64,000 bases of DNA from Chloroflexota bacterium (lineage in GTDB: Bacteria; Chloroflexota; Anaerolineae; Anaerolineales; Villigracilaceae). Location: assembly GCA_013388685.1 (NCBI GenBank), contig JACAET010000016.1, positions 1 through 64,000 of the forward strand, in the 5' to 3' direction. The position numbers and the translations under genes are program-made. Shown piece after piece: positions 42,882 to 51,127 of this stretch. Position 1 is the stretch's first letter. Each line of letters starts with the position of its first letter. The notes below the pieces were generated by a model that did not search any database, was not told where the DNA came from, and was given only the letters and a program-made list of their open reading frames with translations.

Positions 42882-44333
42882 TCACTTGTGCAGTTCATAA
42901 ACAAGGTATTTGCGGTTTTCGTACACCAGTTTCAGCGGCAGATGGCAGGTTTGAATATCGCCGGGCAAAAATTGGCTGTACTCCCAGTTTTTGTGCAGGA
43001 TGACGTAATCACCCCGAAGGAGGCGGTCACATTCGATGGACATGATCGTATTGCGATGGGTAAAAAGCCGCAGGGCACGCGGTTTGAAGAAGACGATTAC
43101 GCTGTCGGGAGGGGTGTTTTCCCTGACGTATTCGTACATCTCCATACTGAACGGTTCGAACGGACCGTTGATTTGTCGTTCGTTCTTCAGGTTTGTGTGG
43201 GCGTAATTCGCCGAATGGAACAGGAAGAGTCCCGCCAATAGAATCCACAGGCCGGAATTAAACCCTCTTCCAACGGAAAGATACCTTGCGGGCAGTTTTT
43301 CGACTATGCCAAGCATACCCTGAAAGGCAAAATAAACGAAAATGGGTATCAGCGGAAAGATGAATCGAATCCCCTGCCACTCGGGCCAGAAGATCACGAT
43401 CGCAAAATAGACCGTAAAGAAAATAATCAAGATCTGGTCGGTTTGGCGGCGTATCCATGCGCCTGCGACGAAAAAAGCGACCAGCAGGTGGTACAGATAC
43501 GTCCACGCCGTTGATGCGTTTGGATCGAAGAACTGAACAAAGAGATAAAAATAATTGATGAGATTGCTTTGAAGCGTATCGAATGTCAATCCTGCAAGTT
43601 GACGAAAATACGAACTCTGTCCGCCGGGAAAAATGAGAGATGAAATTAACCAGAGCAGGGCAAAAACACCACCCACCACTGCCATGTCGGTGAAAATTTC
43701 CTTTCGGCGGGCGCGATCGTTCAAGAAACGCCATCCCTGCCAGGCAAGATAACCCGCAAGCAGAGCGATCCCCGTCGTGCGAAAGAAGAACGAAAGGAAG
43801 ATGCCCGATCCCAGCAACACTTGAGACTTCTTCGCCGGTTGAACCTTTGCGTTTTCCATGACCCATAATGTCAGAAATACAGAAAACAGGAATGGAATAT
43901 CCGAGATGATGTAATCGGTGGAATTAATCAACACCGGGTTGAATGCAAACAGGGAAACGAGGAGCAGGCGTTCGGTCCGCGGGAGGCGGGTTTCGGTCAA
44001 CAAATAAAAACAAATCAAAAACCCGGCAAAGAAAAAAAGCCCCGGCAACTTCAACGTCAGCGGGTGAACGCCGCGCAACAACAAGGCAGGCGTGAGCGCC
44101 AGCGGGTAGCCCCACGGATACGCCACAGGTCCAATTTGAATCGACGATTCGAAAATCGTGAAGGCATTGCGCTCGACAAATTCATCCATGTTTCCATTCA
44201 AGATGCTTTGCGCCTGCATCACATATGATGCCCAATCGTCGCCCCATTCATGCCCGCGCGTCAGCGTGGAAAGACCAAGCATAAGATTCAACAGGAGAGC
44301 AACAACAAGGAATGGATCTCGAATTTTCTTCAT
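42882..44333 (-). CDS. GT-C (family 39-like) membrane glycosyltransferase
   Basis: 483 residues with about ten helices. The first outside loop carries an acidic pair in GDDWASY (about 32-38), the usual GT-C catalytic position, followed by VAYPWGYPLALTPALL. Such enzymes move sugars from lipid-linked donors to proteins, lipids or glycans at the outer face of the membrane; donor and acceptor are unknown. A -10 hexamer lies 7 nt upstream, with no ribosome site. A second family-39-like gene is at 56971-58605. Confidence 0.82.
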   Translation of the reverse strand: MKKIRDPFLVVALLLNLMLGLSTLTRGHEWGDDWASYVMQAQSILNGNMDEFVERNAFTIFESSIQIGPVAYPWGYPLALTPALLLRGVHPLTLKLPGLFFFAGFLICFYLLTETRLPRTERLLLVSLFAFNPVLINSTDYIISDIPFLFSVFLTLWVMENAKVQPAKKSQVLLGSGIFLSFFFRTTGIALLAGYLAWQGWRFLNDRARRKEIFTDMAVVGGVFALLWLISSLIFPGGQSSYFRQLAGLTFDTLQSNLINYFYLFVQFFDPNASTAWTYLYHLLVAFFVAGAWIRRQTDQILIIFFTVYFAIVIFWPEWQGIRFIFPLIPIFVYFAFQGMLGIVEKLPARYLSVGRGFNSGLWILLAGLFLFHSANYAHTNLKNERQINGPFEPFSMEMYEYVRENTPPDSVIVFFKPRALRLFTHRNTIMSIECDRLLRGDYVILHKNWEYSQFLPGDIQTCHLPLKLVYENRKYLVYELHK

Positions 44334-44340
44334 GGAGATA

Positions 44341-44346
44341 ATTGTA
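44341..44346 (-). promoter_or_regulatory. -10 element of a probable leaderless promoter
   Basis: TACAAT on the minus strand, 7 nt before the ATG at 44333. Confidence 0.45.
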
Positions 44347-44438
44347 TCGCTCCTAAATAAAAATATCCGCTCAATGTCGAGCGGATATTCGTACGCTTCG
44401 CACGCAGCCGAAGCCTGATTCTATTCCTCGAAGCGCTC

Positions 44439-45221
44439 TTACGCTGACGCATTTTCCTGCACGGGTGGCGCTATTACCCGTTCGACAAATCTAGGGCGCA
44501 GCACGAACACGAGCCACACGCTGACCAGCGCAAAGACGGCGATCAAGCCTTCCACTTGCAGGATTCCAACAGACTGTCCAATATATACGGCTGCCGCATC
44601 CACGAGGGCATGCCAAAGCAAAGCCAGCCAAAACCACATCGGGGTCTTGTTTGCCAGAGCATATAACACCATGACAGACAGACTCACATGCAGGCACATC
44701 GCAAAGATACGCTCGACGAATCCCATGACCGCCATATACCACGGCGCAGACCAATACGCGGCTACCTGCTGCTGTGCCAGTTCGAGTTGTTCGGCGGGAA
44801 TGCTCGGTACAGTGGAGAGGTCAACGTTGCGATAGATCAGCATGTTGATGAAGCCCAATGCGGCGAAGACACCCAGGATGAGCGCCTCTGCGCCGCCGTG
44901 ACCCAATCCGACCAGAACGCCTTCCTTCCATGTCCGCGCCGTCTTGAGGATGAATTTGAACAAGATATAACGGGCGGTCTCTTCAAAGATGCCAGCCAGC
45001 AGACCAAGGGTGAGAGCATTGATCAACAAGGATTGATTTTTCAGAAAATTGTTCAACCCCAACACCAGGGGGATATGGGGGATTTGTGACGCGATGAACG
45101 TCAAACCTCCAGCCAGCACGAGTTTCCAGGAAAGTGAAAATCTGCGTGTAAAAAAGAACCAGAGGATGATGGGCAGAAAGATCATACCCAGAAAACTAAA
45201 AATGTACGCAGCCGAGAGCAT
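44439..45221 (-). CDS. YhfC-family intramembrane protease-like protein
   Basis: 260 residues with seven or eight helices. Metal-site residues are arranged as in CPBP/YhfC proteins: EETARY in GIFEETARYILF, GHGGAEA in a later helix, and HALVDAAAVY near the end. Related families are membrane-embedded metalloproteases linked to bacteriocin immunity or processing; activity is not shown for YhfC. The start is ATG 45221, because AAGGAG lies exactly 6 nt upstream and overlaps the DUF4177 stop codon. It is the last gene of a seven-gene operon. Confidence 0.8.
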   Translation of the reverse strand: MLSAAYIFSFLGMIFLPIILWFFFTRRFSLSWKLVLAGGLTFIASQIPHIPLVLGLNNFLKNQSLLINALTLGLLAGIFEETARYILFKFILKTARTWKEGVLVGLGHGGAEALILGVFAALGFINMLIYRNVDLSTVPSIPAEQLELAQQQVAAYWSAPWYMAVMGFVERIFAMCLHVSLSVMVLYALANKTPMWFWLALLWHALVDAAAVYIGQSVGILQVEGLIAVFALVSVWLVFVLRPRFVERVIAPPVQENASA

Positions 45222-45231
45222 TTTCAACTCC

Positions 45232-45456
45232 TTATCGTTGTAACGGCATGGATCTCATCCGCCGCACCCGTTCTGTCAGCGGACGTTTGGCGACAATGGT
45301 GATCTTGCCGCTGTTTTCGGGCGTGAAGACGTTGACCGCTTCCCAGCCTTCCTCACCCCATTCATCCAACGTAGCCTGGATCAGTTCATCTTTTGTGCCA
45401 AACAGACTGCCGATGGTCTGGACGCGGTACTCCCATTTTTGATATTCGTCCGTCAT
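45232..45456 (-). CDS. DUF4177 small protein
   Basis: 74 residues. WEYRVQTIG, then a central LIQATLDEWGEEGWEAVNVF: the W-E-Y and G-E-EGWE pattern of DUF4177. It is a soluble alpha/beta protein without known function, with a basic tail. AGGAGG precedes the ATG. It lies 9 nt after the ABC permease gene and 10 nt before the YhfC gene, clearly within one operon. Confidence 0.8.
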   Translation of the reverse strand: MTDEYQKWEYRVQTIGSLFGTKDELIQATLDEWGEEGWEAVNVFTPENSGKITIVAKRPLTERVRRMRSMPLQR

Positions 45457-45465
45457 TTGTGCCTC

Positions 45466-46290
45466 CTATAATTTTGCGATCAACGAACTGCGTTTGAAGT
45501 TGCGAACGCTCAAATAGATCAAGACCGCATCCACGATCCAGATCAAGGTCCCGACGATCATCACCGTGCCAACGCCAAGGAACAACACCCCCGTGGCTTG
45601 ACCGACTACCAGCGCCAATACGAGAACGACTAGCGAACCTGAGAGTTGATAGGCTTCCATGAAGGTCCTGACTCGGGAAGATACCAGCACGGTCGCAGAG
45701 ATACCAAGCAAGGCAAAGGCGGGCGTCAACCAGAACATCAGGGGCCACCAGGTGGGCAACGGGAACCAGATGCGCTGGAACAATCCATAACTTGCTATAT
45801 TGGCGACAATGATATAAACCAGATACGTCAGCCACGAAAGCAAGATTGCAGGAATGACTGCCGCCAGCACTTTACCGAGGAAAAGTTCCATGTCGGTGGC
45901 GGGGGAGTAGAGCAGCGCCTCCATCGTTTTGCGTTCGCGTTCGCCGACGAACGAGTCCGCGCCGACGACCGACGAGAACATCAACGGCATGATCAGGAAC
46001 AGCGGCGCCAGCATGAAGGCGGTCATATATAATACGAACATTTGTTCTAATTTTAAGCCTTCGAAGATCGCCTGTATTGACGGAGGTAAATTCTTCAACA
46101 ATGTATCCATATCCCCCAGTTCGCGTTGAATATCCTCCACAGGCATTACCTGCGGCAATACCGAAAACAGGATCGGCATGAGGATCGCAAAGATCAACGG
46201 TATCGCGATGGCGGGTCCCCAGGCGACTTTGTTTTGACGCACTTCCTTCAAGTCCTTGCGGGCAATCGCCCAAATCGAACGCCAGTTCAT
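45466..46290 (-). CDS. ABC-2 type transporter permease
   Basis: 274 residues. An N-terminal amphipathic segment (SIWAIARKDLKEVRQNK) is followed by about six helices with a large first outside loop, and a FVGERERKTMEALLYSP stretch typical of NatB-like permeases. It pairs with the ATPase encoded just upstream: start and stop overlap as ATGA. It is probably an exporter of peptides, ions or a drug. Part of the gntR-to-YhfC operon. Confidence 0.9.
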   Translation of the reverse strand: MNWRSIWAIARKDLKEVRQNKVAWGPAIAIPLIFAILMPILFSVLPQVMPVEDIQRELGDMDTLLKNLPPSIQAIFEGLKLEQMFVLYMTAFMLAPLFLIMPLMFSSVVGADSFVGERERKTMEALLYSPATDMELFLGKVLAAVIPAILLSWLTYLVYIIVANIASYGLFQRIWFPLPTWWPLMFWLTPAFALLGISATVLVSSRVRTFMEAYQLSGSLVVLVLALVVGQATGVLFLGVGTVMIVGTLIWIVDAVLIYLSVRNFKRSSLIAKL

Positions 46291-47222
46291 GCTTCACCTG
46301 CTTGCAATGCGAAATAAATATCTTCCAGCGTGTAATCCATCGGGTTGACTCGCAGGATGGATTCGCCGCTATTTACCAGATGACGGACGACATCAGGAAT
46401 CACATCTTCATTCTTGACCTGAACCGCCAACGCTTCACCCTCAACCGACACTTGGATCACGCCGCGAAGAGCCTTGAGACTCCCCGCGGCATCCCCCGAC
46501 GGTTTCACGTGAAACGTGATGCTCACCCACGTGACGGGCCACAATTTGTGCGCGAGTTCTTTGAGACTGCCCAATGCCAGGATCCGGCCTTTGTTCATCA
46601 CGGCGACTCGGTCACATAGACGTTGGGCTTCAAAGAGATTATGAGTCGCCAATACAACGGTCTGACCATTCGCGCGGCTTAGACTCGCGATTAGGTCATT
46701 GACTTGCTGCGCGGCTTCGGGGTCGAGACCTGAAGTCGGTTCATCCAGAAATAACAGCGGCGGTTTGTGGATCAACGCCCGCGCCAGGGCGAGCCGTTGT
46801 TTCATCCCTTTGCTGAAGGTCTCCACTTTATCTCGCGCTCGCGACGAGAGTTCAAAAAACCCCAGCATCTCATCTACACGGCGGCTTATGTCCGATTCAG
46901 GAATCCCTTGCAGCGTGGCGAAAAATTCCAGGTTCTCGCGAGCGGACAGTCGTTCGTAGAGAGCGGGTGTTTCCATCAGGACGCCTGTCCTGCGGCGGAC
47001 GTCCTCGCCGTGTGTTGCAGGATCAAATCCGAAGACGCGCGCCGTTCCCTCAGACGGAGGCAGGATTCCGTTAAGGAGTCGAACCGTGGTCGTCTTGCCT
47101 GCGCCGTTCGGACCGAGCAGTCCAAAGACTTCGCCTTGTTCCACGTGAAACGTCATACCGTCCACGGCGCGGTTCCGCCCGAAAATGCGAGCCAATGAAT
47201 TGACCTCAATGACCGCGTTCAC
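46287..47222 (-). CDS. ABC transporter ATP-binding protein
   Basis: 311 residues. Walker A GPNGAGKTTT, Q-loop region in TGVLMETPALYERL, signature FSKGMKQRLALARAL, Walker B LLFLDEPTSGLD and switch His in LATHNLFEAQ. A C-terminal extension of about 80 residues is typical of ABC-2/Nat or YtrB-like exporters. The start is GTG, overlapping the SdpI-like stop codon by 4 nt, which implies translational coupling. Confidence 0.93.
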   Translation of the reverse strand: MNAVIEVNSLARIFGRNRAVDGMTFHVEQGEVFGLLGPNGAGKTTTVRLLNGILPPSEGTARVFGFDPATHGEDVRRRTGVLMETPALYERLSARENLEFFATLQGIPESDISRRVDEMLGFFELSSRARDKVETFSKGMKQRLALARALIHKPPLLFLDEPTSGLDPEAAQQVNDLIASLSRANGQTVVLATHNLFEAQRLCDRVAVMNKGRILALGSLKELAHKLWPVTWVSITFHVKPSGDAAGSLKALRGVIQVSVEGEALAVQVKNEDVIPDVVRHLVNSGESILRVNPMDYTLEDIYFALQAGEA

Positions 47223-47860
47223 GGATTTTCACGCCTCCACAGGATGTAGGAGTAGAGGATGGGGATGAACGCGGCGATGAATATGGCGGCGATGAGCAGC
47301 CAGACGCCGCTCTCACCAAGGAATGCACTGACAATGGTGACAACGCCAGCGAGCATGAAAAGTTTTGAGCCAAGTTTGTGCGTTTCATCCCAGACTGTTT
47401 CGCTGGAGAGCGTCCACGGCGTGCGGATGCCGATGAAGAAATTACGTTTGGCTTTACCCATCATATAGCCTACGCCGATGAAGAGCAGACCGACAACGGG
47501 CAGGAGCATAACGGTCATATTGAAGGGAACGCCCAACGCGGCAGAGAGAGTTAAGGCGTAAATGTAAAGCATATAGGCCACAAATGCCACGATGAACACA
47601 TTGAAGGTCCCGATAAACTTGGCAATGTTGGCTTTGAGCGGGTCAATGTGCGGGATAACAAGAAACAAACCCAACAGCGCGAGAGTAACAATTGGCATTA
47701 AAAAGACACCCCAGAACTTGGGCATGTAACCGTCAATCTCACCTGCGGCGTTCCAATGCGATGGCATGGGGTCGGGCAGGCGATTCCAAAGCAGGATGCC
47801 TGCCAGCGTCGCGGCGAGGATGAGGACGAGCGAGGTAATGGTGATTGTGCGGATTGTCAT
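47219..47860 (-). CDS. SdpI-like (DUF1648/SdpI) immunity-type membrane protein
   Basis: 213 residues, six helices. The N-terminal DUF1648 part has LPDPMPSHWNAAGEIDGYMPK; the C-terminal SdpI part has FFIGIRTPWTLSSETVWDETHKLG, a diagnostic stretch. In Bacillus, SdpI protects cells from the SdpC toxin and serves as a signal receptor for its regulator. Here it lies next to an ABC exporter and under a GntR regulator. AAAGGAGT precedes the ATG. Confidence 0.9.
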   Translation of the reverse strand: MTIRTITITSLVLILAATLAGILLWNRLPDPMPSHWNAAGEIDGYMPKFWGVFLMPIVTLALLGLFLVIPHIDPLKANIAKFIGTFNVFIVAFVAYMLYIYALTLSAALGVPFNMTVMLLPVVGLLFIGVGYMMGKAKRNFFIGIRTPWTLSSETVWDETHKLGSKLFMLAGVVTIVSAFLGESGVWLLIAAIFIAAFIPILYSYILWRRENP

Positions 47861-47902
47861 TTTTACTCCTTTTGTGATGCAAGATGGCTCTTGCGCTACG
47901 AG

Positions 47903-48847
47903 TTATTTGTTTTCCTTCGGCAAATTGTTCTGTGCCAGCGAGATCATGCCGCTGAGACCGCCGAGATTCATCGTGTCTACAGCCGAACTGGGGACAATGA
48001 CCATGGCGCCTTTTTCCTTCAAGCCTTCGAAGAGCATGTTCATGGCGCGCAGGTGCAGGGCGGTCGGGTTGTTGATGTAGGCTTGGGATGCTTCTGCAAA
48101 GGATTCGGCGATTTGCTTCTCCGATTCACCGAGGATCACGCGCGCCTGGCGTTCGCGTTCCGCCTGCGCCTGGCGGGACATGGCGTCCTCCAAATCCTGC
48201 GGGATGACGATGTCACGGATTTCCACCGATTGCACGGTCACACCCCAGGGCGTGGTGCGCTCGTCAATGACCTGCTGCAGTTCCTTGTCAATCACACTGC
48301 GCCCGACGAGGATGTCTGCCAGCATCATGCGCCCGATGATGTCGCGCAGGGCGGTCTGTGCCGCCCAGTCCACAGCGGCGCGGTAGTTCTCGACTTCGAG
48401 TGCGGCTTTTTCGGCGTCCCATACCACCCAGAACAACACGGCGTCCACATCCACGGGCACAGTGTCTTTGGTCAACGTCTTCTGCGCGGCGAACGGTGTG
48501 ACCATCACGCGGTGATCAATCCAGGTCGGCGTGGTATCAATGATTGGGATGATCCAAAAGGGACCGGGTCCTGCCAGTTTCTGAAATTTTCCGAGCCGCA
48601 GAATCACAACCTTTTCCCATTGCGACGCCACTTTCAGCGCGAACAGAATATACATGCCGCTCAACGTCCACGCAAGCACCCAGCCGCCGAGCACGGCGTC
48701 GCTGAATTTGCCGTCGCCGAGGATCGCGCCAAAGATGCCAATCAACAGAGTCACAGTAAAGATCGTCCCTGCAATTGGCGAGATATGCGGATCCGCGCTT
48801 TGATTTTTTTTCTTTTCCGATGTTGATTTGATAAATTTGCTGTCCAT
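47903..48847 (-). CDS. Slipin/stomatin-like SPFH-domain membrane protein
   Basis: 314 residues. Two N-terminal helices (about 24-70), then a SPFH/Band-7 domain (QWEKVVILRLGKFQKLAGPGP, IPIIDTT, TKDTVPVDVDAVLFW, GRSVIDKELQQVIDE, VTVQSVEIRDIVIPQDL) and a helical C-terminal region with the alanine-rich AMSRQAQAERERQ. Slipins organise membrane microdomains and often sit beside NfeD proteases, which are missing here. The start has AAAGGAG. It is the second gene of the operon. Confidence 0.92.
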   Translation of the reverse strand: MDSKFIKSTSEKKKNQSADPHISPIAGTIFTVTLLIGIFGAILGDGKFSDAVLGGWVLAWTLSGMYILFALKVASQWEKVVILRLGKFQKLAGPGPFWIIPIIDTTPTWIDHRVMVTPFAAQKTLTKDTVPVDVDAVLFWVVWDAEKAALEVENYRAAVDWAAQTALRDIIGRMMLADILVGRSVIDKELQQVIDERTTPWGVTVQSVEIRDIVIPQDLEDAMSRQAQAERERQARVILGESEKQIAESFAEASQAYINNPTALHLRAMNMLFEGLKEKGAMVIVPSSAVDTMNLGGLSGMISLAQNNLPKENK

Positions 48848-48866
48848 AACCTTCTCCTTTATATAT

Positions 48867-49283
48867 TCACGATTGGAATTCGTCCGATTCTGTCCAAGCC
48901 TTGAGCTGTTCGTTGACCATCTGCTTGATCTCGCTCTTCGAAAACTCGAGCCGCCTGGCTTCGCTGATGTATCGTTGCGTCAACGCTTCCAACGCCTCTC
49001 TGCGGAATTTTTCGCTGACCTTCGGCGGCGGGATCTCGGTAATGTACGTGCCGCGTCCCTGCTGTGTGGAAATGATCCGCTCTTCGTCCAAAATCCGATA
49101 GGCTCTTGCTACCGTGTTGAAGTTGACGCGTAACTCCTCGGCAAGCGCCCGCACGGTCGGGAGCTGGTCTCCCGGCTTGAGGATTCCGCTGGCAACCTGC
49201 GCATGGATTTGATTGACAATCTGAGTATAAATGGGCAGCCCCGAGCGGAAGTCAATTTGGAGGATGAGTTTCTTCTTTGTCAT
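48867..49283 (-). CDS. GntR-family transcriptional regulator, YtrA type
   Basis: 138 residues from ATG 49283. Winged helix-turn-helix (SGLPIYTQIVNQIHAQVASG, LPTVRALAEELRVNFNTVARAYR, RGTYIT) and a short helical tail of about 50 residues, the size typical of the YtrA subfamily, which controls ABC transporter operons and is induced by cell-envelope antibiotics. It is the first gene of the seven-gene operon and has direct repeats just upstream as a likely operator, so autorepression is expected. Confidence 0.92.
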   Translation of the reverse strand: MTKKKLILQIDFRSGLPIYTQIVNQIHAQVASGILKPGDQLPTVRALAEELRVNFNTVARAYRILDEERIISTQQGRGTYITEIPPPKVSEKFRREALEALTQRYISEARRLEFSKSEIKQMVNEQLKAWTESDEFQS

Positions 49284-49294
49284 AAATTGTATCT

Positions 49295-49322
49295 TTGTAT
49301 TATTGTATAGTTGTATTATTGT
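49295..49322 (-). promoter_or_regulatory. Direct-repeat operator/promoter of the gntR operon
   Basis: The 12-mer TTGTATTATTGT occurs twice (49295-49306 and 49311-49322), 16 bp apart centre to centre. On the minus strand these read ACAATAATACAA, with TACAAT/TACAA words that could serve both as -10 elements and as GntR sites. The array begins 11 bp before the gntR start. Confidence 0.55.
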
Positions 49323-49525
49323 CATAATTGTATTTAGTCTGCAAGTTTTGTCAAGAGGCGAAAAAGCCCGAGAGAGGGGAAATTTCGGGTGTGATAAAGG
49401 TTCATAGAAACCGAAGCAGGAGTCGGCGGCGCATGAAGTGCATTGTCCTGCGTGGTAGAATCCCATGCGCACAATTTATCCATATTAGGATGACCGCGCA
49501 AGATGCGGAATCAAGGAGTGAAAAA

Positions 49526-50413
49526 ATGGAAGTCAAAACTGGAACCTGGATTGAGAAAAAGGGGTTGGCGCAAATGCTCAAGGGCGGCGTCATCATGGAT
49601 GTGGTAACGCCCGAACACGCGAAGATCGCCGAGGATGCGGGGGCGTGTGCAGTGATGGCGCTCGAGCGCGTGCCTGCGGATATTCGTGCGCAGGGTGGCG
49701 TGGCGCGCATGAGCGACCCTGAGTTGATTTTGAAGATCATGGATGCAGTATCCATCCCTGTGATGGCGAAGTGCCGCATCGGGCATTTCGTCGAGGCGCA
49801 GATCCTCGAAGCGATTGGCGTGGATTACATTGACGAGTCGGAGGTGCTGACGCCCGCCGACGAGGCGCATCACATCCTGAAACACAACTTCAAGGTGCCG
49901 TTCGTGTGCGGATGCCGCAACCTCGGTGAGGCACTACGGCGCATTGGCGAAGGCGCGGCGATGATCCGCACGAAGGGCGAGGCAGGCACGGGCGATGTGG
50001 TCGAGGCGGTGCGCCACGCGCGCGCGGTGATCGGCGAAATCCGACGCCTGGCGACGATGGCAGAGGAAGAGTTGATGTCATACGCCAAGGAGATCGGTGC
50101 GCCGTATGAACTGGTGAAAGAAACGAAGGAACTCGGACGCCTGCCTGTGGTCAACTTTGCGGCGGGCGGTGTGGCAACCCCTGCCGACGCGGCGCTGATG
50201 ATGCAGCTGGGTATGGATGGCGTGTTCGTCGGCTCGGGTATCTTCAAGAGCGGCGATCCTGCCAGGCGTGCCGCGGCAATCGTCAAGGCGGTGACACATT
50301 ATCAGGACGCGTCCATCCTTGCCGATGTGAGCAAGAATCTCGGCGAGCCAATGGTCGGGCGTAATGTCTCGCAGATGCCCGAAGCGGAGCGGATTGCGGG
50401 GCGCGGGTGGTAG
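49526..50413 (+). CDS. pdxS: Pyridoxal 5'-phosphate synthase lyase subunit PdxS
   Basis: 295 residues, the family length. Schiff-base Lys82 in [10 protein letters not shown], a second active-site lysine in [13 protein letters not shown], and the C-terminal [14 protein letters not shown] phosphate-binding stretch. With PdxT it builds pyridoxal phosphate from ribose 5-phosphate, glyceraldehyde 3-phosphate and ammonia. The start ATG 49526 has AAGGAG upstream; a longer frame exists but lacks one. pdxT follows after a repeat array. Confidence 0.98.
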   Translation: MEVKTGTWIEKKGLAQMLKGGVIMDVVTPEHAKIAEDAGACAVMALERVPADIRAQGGVARMSDPELILKIMDAVSIPVMAKCRIGHFVEAQILEAIGVDYIDESEVLTPADEAHHILKHNFKVPFVCGCRNLGEALRRIGEGAAMIRTKGEAGTGDVVEAVRHARAVIGEIRRLATMAEEELMSYAKEIGAPYELVKETKELGRLPVVNFAAGGVATPADAALMMQLGMDGVFVGSGIFKSGDPARRAAAIVKAVTHYQDASILADVSKNLGEPMVGRNVSQMPEAERIAGRGW

Positions 50414-50414
50414 G

Positions 50415-50480
50415 TACCATGGACCACCGACGATGAGCCTTGCAGGTTCATCGTCCATTGTCCATTGTCAACGGTCAACG
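50415..50480. repeat. Heptanucleotide array between pdxS and pdxT
   Basis: Left arm TACCATG, GACCACC, GACGATG (50415-50435); right arm GTCCATT twice and GTCAACG twice (50453-50480). GACGATGA and TCATCGTC pair to form a hairpin with an 11-nt loop. The right arm ends one base before the pdxT ATG, so no Shine-Dalgarno is possible. Confidence 0.8.
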
Positions 50481-50481
50481 T

Positions 50482-51060
50482 ATGAAAATAGGTGTTCTTG
50501 CTCTCCAGGGCGACTTTGCCGAGCATATCGCCATGCTCAAGCGGCTGAAGGTGGAGACCGCCGCAGTGCGTTTGCCTGAGCACTTGAACGGACTGGATGG
50601 ACTGATCATCCCTGGCGGCGAATCCACCACCATCGGCAAACTTGCCGTCGCGTATAACTTGATGGAACCGTTGAAACAATTTGGTCAGCGGCATGCCATT
50701 TTGGGAACGTGCGCCGGTGCGATCTTCATATCGAAGGATATCGGACGCGACCAGCCTCTGCTGGGTCTCATGGACATCAAGGTCCAGCGCAATGCGTTCG
50801 GACGGCAGATCGATTCGTTCGAGACCGACCTCGACATTCCCGAACTCAAACAAGCCACAGGCTCGGATGCGCCGTATCACGCGGTCTTCATCCGCGCGCC
50901 GATCATCGAATCGGTGGGGGGCGACGCGAAGATCCTCGCTTCCGTCCCCGACGGGAGGATTGTCGCCGCCCAACAGGGACATCTCCTCGCCACGTCCTTT
51001 CATCCCGAACTGACGAACGACACGCGCTTCCACGAGTATTTCTTGACGCTGGTGGATTAG
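50482..51060 (+). CDS. pdxT: Pyridoxal 5'-phosphate synthase glutaminase subunit PdxT
   Basis: 192 residues. Glutaminase triad: Cys77 in LGTCAGAI, His174 and Glu176 in FHPEL. GVLALQGDFAEH and PGGESTT are family landmarks. It releases ammonia from glutamine and feeds it to PdxS. The ATG directly follows the repeat array without any ribosome site, which is unusual for the second gene of such a pair. Confidence 0.97.
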   Translation: MKIGVLALQGDFAEHIAMLKRLKVETAAVRLPEHLNGLDGLIIPGGESTTIGKLAVAYNLMEPLKQFGQRHAILGTCAGAIFISKDIGRDQPLLGLMDIKVQRNAFGRQIDSFETDLDIPELKQATGSDAPYHAVFIRAPIIESVGGDAKILASVPDGRIVAAQQGHLLATSFHPELTNDTRFHEYFLTLVD

Positions 51061-51083
51061 ACTGTTCACAAGGGTTTGAATGT

Positions 51084-51089
51084 TACAAT
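51084..51089 (+). promoter_or_regulatory. Probable -10 element for the gene at 51128
   Basis: TACAAT followed by CC, 38 nt before the ATG. Confidence 0.4.
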
Positions 51090-51127
51090 CCTTGTAAATC
51101 TATCAACTTGTGAATCTGCAAACGAGA

